Shown: positions 22,333 to 32,452 of the stretch, piece after piece
Layout: the number at the start of each line of letters is the position of its first letter
Numbering within the stretch: position 1 is the first letter of the stretch
NCBI GenBank assembly: GCA_021432635.1
Contig: MU270053.1
Coordinates: 403,743-467,742, forward strand
DNA from: Thozetella sp. PMI_491
Taxonomy: Eukaryota; Ascomycota; Sordariomycetes; Chaetosphaeriales; Chaetosphaeriaceae
Length of the DNA: 64,000 bases
Direction: 5' to 3'
Position numbers and translations under genes: made by a program
Notes under the pieces: generated by a model
Told to the model about the DNA's origin: nothing
Databases searched by the model: none
What the model saw: only the letters and a program-made list of their open reading frames with translations

Positions 22333-24011
22333 ATGGCCGAGGGAAGGATGTCGAACGGAGTCAATGGCAGCAATAAAGACTCGTCCCGCGACCACACTCA
22401 CACGAACGGCAATACGAACGGCCAGGCGAACGGCCATAGCAACGGGCACACAAACGGACACACAAACGGATACACAAACGGCTATATCAACGGCAACCTG
22501 AGCCTACGGAAGAAGATGGAGCGCAAACAGTCCAGTCCCATGATGCCCGCCTTCATGGTGTCGGCCCCTGGAAAGACGATTGTGTTTGGGGAGCATTCTG
22601 TGGTGCATGGGAAGGTCGGTACCCTCTCTCTTTGCTTCCCTTCTCTGCCGACCCGCCCTCCTTCCTCTCGCGCGCGTGTGCACGATACAAGGCACGGACC
22701 GTTGCTGACCCATTGTGCCCCCGCAAACAGGCTGCAATAGCTGCTTCGATCTCGCTGCGGTCTTACCTGCTCGTCACGACGCTCTCGAAGTCCAAGCGAA
22801 CCGTTACTTTGCGCTTCCCCGATATCGACCTCGACCATACGTGGAACATCGACAAGCTCCCATGGTCGACCTTCACGCACCCGTCCAAGAAGAAGAGCTA
22901 CTACGATTTCGTGAATACTTTGGACCCTGAACTGGTGCAGGCGATCCAGCCTCTCCTCGCGGGGGTCTCGCCGGATAAGTCAGCAGAGATGCGCAAGGTG
23001 CATCAGAATGCCTCGGCGTCTTTCCTGTACATTTTCCTGTCTCTAGGGTCGCAGTCCTTCCCTGCCTGTCAGTACACCCTGCGCTCGACGATCCCGATCG
23101 GGGGCGGCCTGGGGAGCAGCGCTACCATCGCAGTCTGCATCTCGGCAGCGCTTCTCCTGCAGCAGCGGGCGCTGTCGGGACCCCATCCAGACCAGCCGGC
23201 AGACGAAGCCCGGGTGCAGGTTGAACGCATTAACCGTTGGGCCTTTGTGTACGAGATGCTGATCCACGGAAACCCCTCCGGCATTGACAACACGGTGTCG
23301 ACGAATGGCAAGGCAGTGCTCTTCCAAAGGACAGATTATTTAAAGCCACCGTCAGTCAAGCCGCTCTGGAACATGCCGGAGCTTCCGCTCCTTCTCGTGG
23401 ATACCAAAACGCCAAAATCAACGCAGCACGAGGTTGCCAAGGTTGGCAAGCTCAAGGAAGCGCACCCCAAGCTTGTGGGGTCCATTCTCGACGCCATGGA
23501 CAAGGTTACAAACAGCGTGACTGATCTCATTGGCGAGGACGACTTTGACACGGAGGACCCGGAATGCCTACGAAGGTTTGGGGAGCTCATGACTATCAAC
23601 CATGGCCTGCTGGTGTCACTTGGCGTGTCACATCCTAGGATCGAGCGAGTGCGAGAGCTGGTTGACCACCAGGGTATTGGGTGGACGAAGCTTACGGGCG
23701 CCGGCGGAGGCGGTTGTGTGATCACTTTGCTCAAACCGGGCGTGCCGCGGGCTAAACTCGAGCAGCTGGAGGCCCAGCTGGAGGAGGAGAACTACCAAAA
23801 ATATGTCACGACGCTCGGCGGAGATGGCGTGGGTGTGCTCTGGCCCGCCGTGCTCAAGAACGGCATGGATGAGGACGACGAGGGAGGCATGGAGATCAGC
23901 TTGGAAAAGTTCCTCAAAGCGGAGGGCAACGAGGGCGTTGAGAGGTTAGTGGGCGTCCACGGCAGCACCGGGGAGCGGGAGGGCTGGAAATTCTGGCGAG
24001 TGGACAAATAG
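22333..24011 (+). CDS. ERG12: mevalonate kinase
   Basis: Phosphorylates mevalonate to 5-phosphomevalonate, feeding sterols, dolichol, ubiquinone and the farnesyl/geranylgeranyl donors. Two exons (22333-22614, 22731-24011) give 520 residues. GHMP kinase motifs are clear: APGKTIVFGEHSVVHGK ending at residue 94, the ATP loop PIGGGLGSSATIA from residue 216, and the C-terminal LTGAGGGGCVITLLKPG. The intron has a GCTGACC branch. The N-terminal 60 residues are an extension with eight XXNG tetrapeptides encoded by 12-nt units, followed by a basic linker; the kinase fold begins near residue 74. A second in-frame ATG at 22348 is also possible. The next gene, on the same strand 533 bp downstream, is the alpha subunit of protein prenyltransferases, which use products of this pathway. 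Confidence 0.95.
22399..22494 (+). repeat. coding 12-bp tandem repeat (XXNG tetrapeptides) in ERG12
   Basis: Eight consecutive four-residue units end in Asn-Gly (HTNG, NTNG, QANG, HSNG, HTNG, HTNG, YTNG, YING). The DNA units are 12 nt with scattered third-position changes, so the array is a diverged coding minisatellite. It lies outside the kinase fold. Confidence 0.9.
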
Positions 24012-24544
24012 GAACTGGCAAACGCCGGTGTAAGGGAGGCGGTGGTTAGACGACATGGAGCTCAGGCTTAGACTCTTTTTGCTGGGAAGGTTTTGTTGAC
24101 AGCGGGCGGGACACGAGTATCTACCGAACTAGGGCCTTTGTTAACGTCTTAATGGCCCTCGTGGGGCCTGGAATCTGGTAATTGTCCTTGGACCAACAGC
24201 CTTGGAGCAGCGGGACGTCTCTCTGGAACACATTGTACCTGTAGACATACGACGTAGGAGCCTCATAGTACCGTACTTGGCTATTTCTAATACAAGCAAA
24301 AGAAAATAAAAATTCTAAGAACAAACAAAACAAAGACACATATTTGCAGCTTGCGGGGAATGCGGCGTGGATAGCGCCTCTGGTACTTTGATATTGTCCT
24401 GCGGGCTGCTTAACATTGTCCCTCGCCCCCCCTCGCTTGGGAAGGAGGGGCGGCGGAGAAGAGCACGGTCGGCTGGCATTTTTCTACGGTTTTGGGCTAA
24501 TAACCCCACCACACCAAGCTCTCAAGAGCATCGTAAAGCCAACA
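24012..24544. other. intergenic, ERG12 to RAM2
   Basis: Tandem intergenic spacer with the ERG12 3' UTR and the RAM2 promoter. An A-rich patch near 24295-24330 could belong to the ERG12 polyadenylation region. No coding signal is recognised. Confidence 0.55.
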
Positions 24545-26333
24545 ATGCCACCCAAGGGGAAGGCCGCAAAGCCAAAAGCGCAAGAGGGTAAGCTCTTCCG
24601 CTCCCGATCCTGATGTGCTTCTCCTTCACGAACCCTTGAGGTCCCTCTCCCTTTCTACCCGATACATACTCTCTTTCCCTCGCTGCAGAGCTGACTACCG
24701 AGCTGCCTGCAGCCAAACCGCAGCCAGCCAAAGCTTCTTCTGCTGCCCCTCCATCTGCTGCTGCCGCCGCCGCAGCGCCTTCGACGGTCCACGAGCGCAG
24801 CACCCAGCGTTTCGCCGAGACCAACCCTCTTGAAGCCGCGCGCGATCGAGTCGGGCTCGGCGGCCTCTCACCAGCGGACCGTACTGCGTGGATCAGTAGC
24901 GTTGTCGCACGCTCCCCGCAGCTGCGGACCCGGCTATCGACCAAGGCCCAGCGGGAGCTCTGGAAGAACGTGAACGAGGCTAGTCTGCCCATCCGCGTGC
25001 TCGAAAAGCCCGACCCAGGCCACTGGGGCCGCGACCGCAACGGCCAGGATATCGGCGCATACAGCGTCGACAAGTTCGAGGCCCGCGCGGCGAGGCAGGC
25101 CCTCCTCTCCATCAAGCAGGCCGAAAGTCTGCGCTTCAAGGCGGCCCGGAGCCGGGCGCAGAGGGGCGCCAAGGACCCCAAGACCGGAGACCCGGTTGTC
25201 GTCACCCAGACCGAGGTCGAAGCCGAGAGAAAGAGGCGAGACGAGATAGCTGCGCTCAGGAACGAGCTGTACGGCGAGACCATGTCCCGCTATGCGAAAG
25301 ACCCAGCTTGGGACGATGTGGTGCCCATCCCTGTGGAGGAGCCGGAGGGCGCGTTGGCTGCCATCTCCTACCCGGCAGAATACGCTGAAGGTGAGCATAA
25401 TCTTCTCGGGGCTTGACCGTGCTGTCCACTGACCCTTGGGGCCTGGCTCTAGCCACCTCGTACCTGCGGGCCGTAATGACCAAGGAAGAGCAGTCGGAGC
25501 GATGCCTGGAGCTGACAGAGCACATAATCACGATGAACCCGGCGCATTATACGGTCTGGTTGTACCGCGCTTCTATAGTCTTCGCCCTGAAGCGATCCAT
25601 CAAGGAAGAATTGGCGTGGCTCAACAAGATCGCGTTCGAGCACCTCAAAAACTACCAGATCTGGCACCACCGGCATCTATTAGTGGATCATTACTACCCA
25701 CAGATCGCCGACAAGCCTGAAGAGGTGGCAGCGCTAGCTCGCTCCGAGCGGGCCTTCCTCACCGAACTGTTCGTCGAGGACACCAAGAACTATCACGTCT
25801 GGTCGTACCGCTCCTACGTGGTCGGTCTGTTGGGTATGTGGGACGACGAGGAACTGGCGAGCGTCGAGAAAATGATCGCCGACGACGTGCGGAACAACTC
25901 AGCCTGGTCACACCGCTTCTATCTGATGTTCTCGAACCCGGAGTACTCGACCCCCGGGTCTGCGGCGACGGACCACGACCCCAAGGTGCCCGCTGCGGTC
26001 ATAGACCGCGAGATCCGGTTCGCGCAGGACAATACGTACGTGGCGCCGCAGAACCAGAGCCCGTGGAACTACCTCAAAGGCGTGCTGGCCAAAGGCGGCC
26101 GCCCGCTGGCAAGCGTTGAGCCGTTCGTGCTCGAGTTCGTCAAAGATATTAATAAGGAGGATTCCGAGGTGGTCCGGAGCACCCATGCACTCGACCTGCT
26201 GGCCGAGATCTACGCCGAGAAAGGGGACAAGGAACAGGCGGATGTGTGCCTGCGGCGCCTGGGTGAGAAGTGGGACCGCATTCGCGTGGGCTACTGGGAG
26301 TGGCGGCGGAAGTGCCTAAAAGAAGGCGCCTAG
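24545..26333 (+). CDS. RAM2: protein farnesyl/geranylgeranyltransferase type I alpha subunit, with long N-terminal extension
   Basis: The shared alpha subunit of FTase and GGTase-I, which together with a beta subunit attaches C15 or C20 lipids to CAAX cysteines. Three exons (24545-24587, 24689-25390, 25453-26333) give 541 residues. The conserved part starts near Met213: YAKDPAWDDVVPIP, then SYLRAVM, MNPAHYTVWLYR, KNYQIWHHRHLLVDH, NYHVWSYRSYVV, NSAWSHRFYLMF and QSPWNYLKGVL. These are the PFTA repeats, with their WxxR-type motifs. Residues 1-212 are not part of the usual protein (about 330 residues). They comprise an Ala/Pro/Lys-rich start (MPPKGKAAKPKAQE), then a charged, probably helical segment. 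No stop or splice signal separates the two parts. Met213 (25282) is an in-frame ATG that could start a canonical form. Confidence 0.9.
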
Positions 26334-26847
26334 AAAGGGCAAGAGTTCAATGTTATTTTATGCGCAACTTGGCTACTCAGATATTTGTTCTCTACGAGAT
26401 GCTAGTGGGACCGATCGCCGCACTGGTCAGGAACGAGACTAAACTAAAGATGCACCCCGGAGCTGCATTTTTATCATTGGTTGTAACTAAGCCAAGGTTG
26501 GTATCTACCTTACCCAACCAAACGATCCGTGGCTGGTCGGGAGGGGGAGCCCGAATTGCTGGGAGAGCTATCTCAAACAGATTAGTGTGTATGGTCCTTC
26601 CAAAGATGGCTTTGATTGCCGTTGAGTCCCTCTTTGAACGCCGTGCCGTGTCCAATATGTCCCCTTCGATGTATCCTTTTGCAATATTGCTGGTTCCCGT
26701 CACCATCCAGCCTACCCTGCTATTGTCGCTGGCAACTCTTGCTGCTCTTGACGCAGTTTCCTGCTTTCTTGGGCCATTGGGTGCTGGGCCTGGCCGCTCA
26801 AGATGTTGGGCCCCGTCCTTGCCTCTGGATTCCGTCTCGTTCCCGTC
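26334..26847. other. convergent intergenic, RAM2 / MTR2
   Basis: Both genes end at its edges. It shows only short open frames without resemblance to known families. Confidence 0.55.
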
Positions 26848-27440
26848 TTAAATAGTGCGGTAGTTCTGGCTCAATACGAGATAGCGCATTGCGTTCCTCG
26901 GCGCTCCCCTTTTCGCAAACATCTCCCAGTTTGGAACCAGGGTAAAGGATTCGTAAAAGGTCTTCTTCGGCCCGTCCTTATCGGTGCCGAACAGGACTGT
27001 GCCCGAAACCATGACCTCGAGCATGAAGCGTTCAGCCTTCTTGGGGTCGGTCAGCACCTCCTGCGGCGCGCCCATGTTGAACTCGAAGTTGATGATGTGG
27101 TAGTCCCAGTTGTCCACCACGTATCGGATGTTCTCGAAGCCAAAGGGCAGGCGGCGCTGGTTCTCGAGGATGCGCTCATAGTCCTCTGGGAGCGCTACCA
27201 CGGCCCCATTGATGTTGAGGTCCGAGGTCCGGTTGATGGCCTTGTAAGAAGGGCTATTGGTGGTGTAGAGGTTGGCGATGGACCGATTTTCGCTCACGCA
27301 CTTGTAGTACGCCTCGACGAAACTCTTTGCTGCGGGTGGTGTGTGAGGGGCGTGGTTCAAGACGGTTCGGGGTCGTGGGGGTCGATCGTACCTTCGAGCG
27401 AGGCGCGGTGTTGGATCGAATCGTTTGTCACGGCGGCCAT
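26848..27440 (-). CDS. MTR2: Mtr2/NXT-like mRNA export factor (NTF2-like fold)
   Basis: Two exons (27392-27440, 26848-27329) give 176 residues. The sequence opens MAAVTNDSIQHRASLEAKSF, then FVEAYYK, a typical NTF2-like first helix. It continues INGAVVALPEDYERILENQ, WDYHIINFEF, VMVSGTVLFG, FYESFTLVPNWE and ends LSQNYRTI. The length, the late SGTV...LVPNW strands and the SQNY tail fit filamentous-fungal Mtr2, the partner of Mex67 in exporting mRNA through nuclear pores. The upstream DNA stays open in frame for about 90 codons but lacks good start context, and the short exon gives a clean start. Another NTF2-like protein is the alternative. It diverges from the MetRS gene. Confidence 0.72.
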
Positions 27441-27994
27441 TTTGGAGGGCGCGAGAGGTGACCTTCCGGTGTTTGTCTCGCGGGCGGGGACGAGTGTAAA
27501 GCTTGACAGTGGGCGCAAAAACAAGTCCAAGCTGCGCGGGTGGTGGGTTCTCGCGGTTACTCGCACGAGGTGCGCGCCGAGTTAGGGGGGTAAATAGAGG
27601 GTGCCCAGCTGCTGCTTTCGCCTGGGGGTCGCCGGTCTCGATACCAAGGAGGTCTGCTCCGTGAGGTAGGTAGGTAGGTGGTGGTGGGGGGGGAAAATGC
27701 TCGAGTGTCAATGCTGTATAGGGCCGACGTCTTAAAAGCAGGAGGCTCGGTTCAATTGAGTCAGGCGGGTCCAGGCACAGTGCACCAGCACGGACCGCCC
27801 CCTGGCAAGGCGTGAGTCACGCAATGGCTCAGCATATTAGCACAGTTATCGCCAATCAGAGCTCGCACGCGGCGCCCAAGCTTTATCGGCAGGGTTTTGG
27901 CGAGCTCAAGTCGCGCGTTGTCTCACGAGCGACACTGCAAAGAAGCCTGCAGGGGAGGACTCGCACATCAAAACAGCAGCCACAACCGGGCTCG
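27441..27994. promoter_or_regulatory. divergent promoter, MTR2 / MSM1
   Basis: The interval between two outward-facing start codons. A GGTAGGTAGGTAGG run at 27664-27679 and a GGTGGTGGGG patch follow on the + strand. An in-frame open stretch runs upstream of the MetRS start from 27812 and could contain an earlier start, but it has no presequence character. Confidence 0.5.
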
Positions 27995-29870
27995 ATGGAG
28001 CTTGTCAGGATGTCTTCGGCAAGGAGACTCCTTCGGCTGCAATCTTCTGTGAGCTGGCGAAGGAATTGGGTCTGCCCGACCTGCTTGCCGCAATATGTTT
28101 CGGGTCGCCGGCGCGAGTCAACGGCGGCGACGCCGGGTGCAAAGCCGTACTATGTGACGACACCCATATTCTACGTCAATGCTGGTGAGTAACGTCATAG
28201 CGCGTCACAGGGTATGTGTGAGCAGGAGTGCATGTGCTGAAGCCATTGGCAGCGCCTCACATCGGCCACATGTATTCGATGGTTCTGGCCGATGTCCTGA
28301 AGCGGTGGCACACCCTCAAGGGCGTGCCGGCGTTGTTGTCCACAGGGACGGACGAGCACGGCACCAAGGTGCAGCGGGCTGCTGCGCTTAAGGACATGAA
28401 TCCCAAGGAGTTCTGCGACGAAACCTCCAGCACATTCAGGGACCTGGCCCAGGCCGCTCATGTTGACAACGACTTTTTCATACGGACCACGGACCAGGAT
28501 CACATCGAAGCCGTTAAGCATTTTTGGATGCTGCTTCAGGAGAGGGGCTACATCTACGAGACTAAGCATTCCGGTTGGTACTGTGTCAGCGACGAGTGCT
28601 TCTATCCCGAGTCCGTGATCGAGCGGAGGCTGGACGAGTTCACCGGCAAGGTGTTCATGGCCTCCAAGGAGAGCGGCAGCGAGGTCGAGTGGATTGAGGA
28701 GAAGAACTACCACTTCCGCATGACGGCCCTCCGAGACAAGCTTCTCGAGTTCTACGAAAACAACCCTGGCTGGATCCGGCCGGCTAACCGGATGAACGAG
28801 GTGGTCCTGTGGGTCAAGAACAACCTCGAAGACCTGTCCATCTCGAGGCCGTCTCAGCGCCTAACCTGGGGCATCCCGGTCCCGGGCGACCCGAGCCAGG
28901 TCATCTACGTCTGGATCGATGCGCTGATCAACTACTTGACCACAGCGGGCTATCCAGGCTGGGTTCCCGGCGAAGAACAGAAGGGCGGGTGGCCAGCGGA
29001 CGTTCACGTCATCGGCAAAGACATCATCCGCTTCCACTGCATCTACTGGCCGGCTTTGCTCCTCGCCCTGGAGCTTCCGCTGCCCAAGACAGTTCTGAGC
29101 CACGCCCATTGGACCATGAACCGGAAAAAGATGTCCAAATCCAAGGGCAACGCCGTCAACCCTTTCTTCGCCATCGAGCGCTTCGGCGTCGACACGATGC
29201 GCTTCTATCTGATGCATGAGGGCGGCATCGCCAACGACGGGGACTACAACAACGATATGGTTGTGGAAAGGTACAAGAAGTATCTGCAGGGGGGTCTTGG
29301 GAACGCGGTGTCTCGCGTGGTAAAGTCGGCGAGGTGGAACATCAAGGCGGCTGTCGAGCAGGCCGCGAAGGACCAAGACGTGGAAGCACCGCGGTGGAGC
29401 GAGTCCCTGTCCCGACAGGCCGAGGCGATCAACGAGCTGTCCGGTACTGTTTCTGAGCACATGGAGCAGGCAATCCATCCACCACATGCCATCCAAGCCG
29501 TCATGAAGGCGGTGGTAATGGTAAGCGCGTCTCTATTTTATACCCGGAGCCCCACCCGTTGACATCGGACCAGACAAACGTGTTCCTCACCGAGGAGAAG
29601 CCATGGGACCTAGCCAAGGAAGGCGACACGGAGCTTCTCAACTCGACCGTCTTTGTGGCTGCTGAGTCACTGCGCGTAGTTGCCATCCTCCTCCAGCCAT
29701 TCATACCTGAGAAGGCTGCCGAGATCCTTGACTGGCTTGGAGTCGCAGACGACAAGCGCACTTTCGTGCACGCCAAGGTGGGCGCGGACTATACGTATGG
29801 GGCACCCAGGGTATCTCTCCTCAGAGGTGTTCATAGTACCTTGTTCCCCCCGCTGCCGGTGGAGGATTAG
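27995..29870 (+). CDS. MSM1: mitochondrial methionyl-tRNA synthetase
   Basis: A class I synthetase that charges mitochondrial tRNA-Met. Three exons (27995-28184, 28253-29520, 29574-29870) give 584 residues. The chosen ATG begins an Arg/Ser-rich presequence (MELVRMSSARRLLRLQSS) suited to mitochondrial import. A later ATG at 28010 is also possible. The catalytic core has TTPIFYVNA, the HIGH element as PHIGHMYS at about 65-72, STGTDEHGTKVQ, and the KMSKS loop at residues 356-360 (RKKMSKSKGN). The C-terminal part holds the helical anticodon-binding domain and ends LFPPLPVED. There is no C-terminal tRNA-binding extension, as expected for the organellar enzyme. Introns have clean donors. Confidence 0.94.
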
Positions 29871-30376
29871 AAGACCCGGCGAATGCGGGCTCCATACTTG
29901 TACAATATGTGTATTAGAGCGATGCCAGGTGTCAGGCGTCGTCGTGTATAAATCAACAAGCAACATCCCCTCTAGAATAGAATAGGCAGCGGGCTTTAGT
30001 TGACACATTTTGAATAGAAAGTCTTTCTGTTGGCACATGGAGTACAGATTGGAATCGAACCCCCCGGGTAGGTAAACATTTTGTTTTCTGCCAGAGACCT
30101 CAGGGACTCTAGTCGTGCTGCCCAATGAGGGGGGTCTATAGGGAAGCACCATCCCTAACCCTTGCTCCACCAAGCGCTCTAGCGAGGCTAGGCTTGTAGA
30201 GTACGGTACCCCGATTTCAGTGGCCGAGGCAAACTACGCTCGTTCGACTCAGGGCTCACACAGAGCGCTTTTGCCCCTTGCACTAAACCACGGGCGGCCG
30301 CCGAAGACATAATAAAGTACAGTAGCGACTTAGGATATGGAACTGGGTCTTTAGAGGGGAAGAAGCGTTAGTCAAT
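29871..30376. other. tandem intergenic, MSM1 to GNAT gene
   Basis: No gene is recognised. The stretch contains two fragments that look superficially like tRNA T-arms (near 30050 and 30245), but neither folds into a cloverleaf. Confidence 0.5.
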
Positions 30377-31275
30377 ATGAAGTACAACGAATTTACAGGT
30401 ATTCTTGTCCATTCTCTCGGCAGCCACGCTCCTTTCTGTGACTCGACAACCACCCCGTCAACTGTCCTAACCCGCACACCAGCCGTCTCAACGCCGCAGG
30501 TGCTCCTGGTGCCCTACGACCATCGACATGTCCTGAAGTACCACGCCTGGATGGAGGACCCGGTAGGTAACCTTCCGCCAGCCCCGGAGGACCGCAGGCC
30601 TGACACTTTTCGCAGGCCATCCAGGAGGCTACGGCGTCGGAAAGACTCACCGTCGAGGAGGAGTATGAAAACCAAGAGTCGTGGCGCGCCTCGCACGACA
30701 AGCTGACTTTCATCATCTGCCAACCCTTATCGACAGACGCGACATCGACGTCGCCCCCGTCCGTGACGGCTGGGGTGGTGGATGCGCCCGAAAAGATGGT
30801 CGGGGATATCAACTTTTTCCTCTACCCGGACGACGACGAAGTAGACGAGACAGCTGACGTGCCCCCGTCGGATACTGGCGCACCGTCGCCAAGGCTATGC
30901 ATAGGAGAAGTCGACATTATGATTGCAGAGCCCCAGGACCGCGGCCGCGGCCTCGGCAAGGCTACTGTGTCTGCTTTTCTCCACTACATTCTCAAGAACA
31001 TTGCAGGCATCCTGCAAGAATACCAACTCGACGCCGAGACTGGCCAAAACGGGACATGTTCGCAGCGGCCTCTCAAGCTCAAGATGCTGATGGCCAAGAT
31101 CAAGGCGCACAATGCAGCCAGTCGCGCCCTTTTCACGCGCCTCGACTTTCAGCAGGAGGGAGACGTCAACTACTTTGGCGAAGTGAAACTTACCTACCAC
31201 GACCTAGCCAGACTGACAAAGGATGTTCCTGAGGGATATGCCGAGATAGTTTATTCTAGGCCAGGCGAAAAATAG
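30377..31275 (+). CDS. GNAT-family N-acetyltransferase (NAT9-like)
   Basis: Three exons (30377-30398, 30483-30562, 30616-31275) give 253 residues. The start MKYNEFTAVSTPQVLLVPYD, followed by YHAWMEDP, AIQEATASERLTVEEEYENQ, and SWRASHDKLTFII, is the pattern of the N-acetyltransferase 9 group. The acetyl-CoA loop is DRGRGLGKATVSAFL, after the strand GEVDIMIAEP. The C-terminal LFTRLDFQQEGDVNYFGEV matches family members. An Asp/Glu-rich insertion (DDDEVDETADVPPSDT) lies before the central strands. The first intron is 84 nt, a multiple of three with no stop, and was placed by the CCTAAC branch and CACCAG acceptor. The substrate is not known in fungi. Confidence 0.87.
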
Positions 31276-31411
31276 AAACGCGCAACCGTTTGGGAGCCAT
31301 GCTTGGTTCCTATGCGGCCCAAGATGGTCATTTGTAGAAACTGCGCCAAGAAATCTCAACAAAGACGCTCTCCTATCCATATTCCTTTTCCCAAACCAGT
31401 TGCCCCTGCCC
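31276..31411. other. convergent spacer, GNAT / serine dehydratase-like
   Basis: The two stop codons are only about 140 bp apart, so the 3' UTRs probably overlap. Confidence 0.6.
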
Positions 31412-32452
31412 CTAAACGCTGACGCCATATGCTTCCTTATACTTGTTCAATATCTCCAGACTGATTGAGGAGCCACCGCAAACCACCAACACTACGTTCA
31501 TACCAGCCCACTGTGCATCATCCAAACCTTTCCCTAGGTGCCGGCGAAGGTCCCCATTGTACGCAGTTGCAATGGTGGCACCGCAAGCCGCCTCGATGAG
31601 GATGCGAGCATCGTCCAAAAAGCGAGCACATCCCATAACCGCGTCGGCATCCGTGACGGTCGAACAGATAAGGCTGTCTCCCGAAGTCTGCACCCACTCC
31701 CACGTCTTGGCGGCGACCGTCGGGGCACCCAAGGAGGTCGCAATCGATGTGATCTTGGGCAATGTCGCCAAGCTGCCGGCCTTGATACTGTACTGCAGGC
31801 TGTCGGCTCCTACCGTCTCGATGGCTAAGACCTTGGTCTCGCCTAGCAGCTTCTTCCGCCTGTCGAGCCCCTCCATGATGCCGTTCAAGAGGCCGCCGCC
31901 CCCAACGTTGCAGACAATCGCATCGACGGGCTTGCCGCCGTGGTCCTTGCCCATCTGCTCCAAGACTTCGTCGACCAGCGTTGAGTGACCGGTCCAGATG
32001 TCCGGGTGATCAAACGGCGGGACATAGACACCCTTGCCGGTGGGGTCATGGTTCGCCAGGAGCTCTTCGCGCAGGTACTTGTCCGCCTCGCCCCAGTTCG
32101 CACCAATCTGCACGACTTCCGCACCGAGGGCGCGGAGCTTCCCGACCATGAACTCGGATGTTATAACAGGAACAACAATGGTGGCCTTGCGCTGGAGCGC
32201 AATGGCTGCGGTGACACAGGCGAGCCCGGCGTTGCCACCAGAGCTGCAGTAGAAATGGACGTTGGCGTTGGGCGCCTCAGCCACGGCACGAAACATCATG
32301 TTGCCTACGCCTCGGGACTTGAACGACCCAGACGGCTGGAGGTTCTCTAGCTTGAGGTGGATGTTGCACCCCGCCGCCCGCGAGAGCGGGGCCGAGTACA
32401 CACATGGCGTCTCGATCCAGGGCTTCGGAAGTTCGGGGGAGACGGAGCCCAT
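31412..32452 (-). CDS. L-serine/L-threonine dehydratase-like PLP enzyme
   Basis: A single-exon gene for 346 residues of the fold-type II PLP family (catabolic serine dehydratase, CHA1-like). It would deaminate L-serine to pyruvate or L-threonine to 2-oxobutyrate in the cytosol. The PLP lysine is Lys45 in SGSFKSRG, preceded by LKLENLQP. The phosphate-binding loop is GGGGLLNG, and SSGGNAGLA is the substrate-carboxylate loop. The C-terminal VLVVCGGSSISLE is the usual end motif. The length is that of the family (about 330-360), and no regulatory ACT domain is present. The start ATG is the first in frame. A TATATAT element lies 31-38 bp upstream, close to the start. Confidence 0.9.
   Translation of the reverse strand: MGSVSPELPKPWIETPCVYSAPLSRAAGCNIHLKLENLQPSGSFKSRGVGNMMFRAVAEAPNANVHFYCSSGGNAGLACVTAAIALQRKATIVVPVITSEFMVGKLRALGAEVVQIGANWGEADKYLREELLANHDPTGKGVYVPPFDHPDIWTGHSTLVDEVLEQMGKDHGGKPVDAIVCNVGGGGLLNGIMEGLDRRKKLLGETKVLAIETVGADSLQYSIKAGSLATLPKITSIATSLGAPTVAAKTWEWVQTSGDSLICSTVTDADAVMGCARFLDDARILIEAACGATIATAYNGDLRRHLGKGLDDAQWAGMNVVLVVCGGSSISLEILNKYKEAYGVSV

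Noticed and set aside
30040-30075. Reverse T-arm-like motif GGAATCGAACCCC
   Set aside because: The putative T stem does not pair and no acceptor or anticodon arm follows on the minus strand.
30185-30310. tRNA-like sequence (TTCGACTC on + strand, TGGTTTAGTGC on - strand)
   Set aside because: Fragments resemble A- and B-box motifs but spacing, T-stem pairing and acceptor stem fail in both orientations. At best a decayed tRNA relic.
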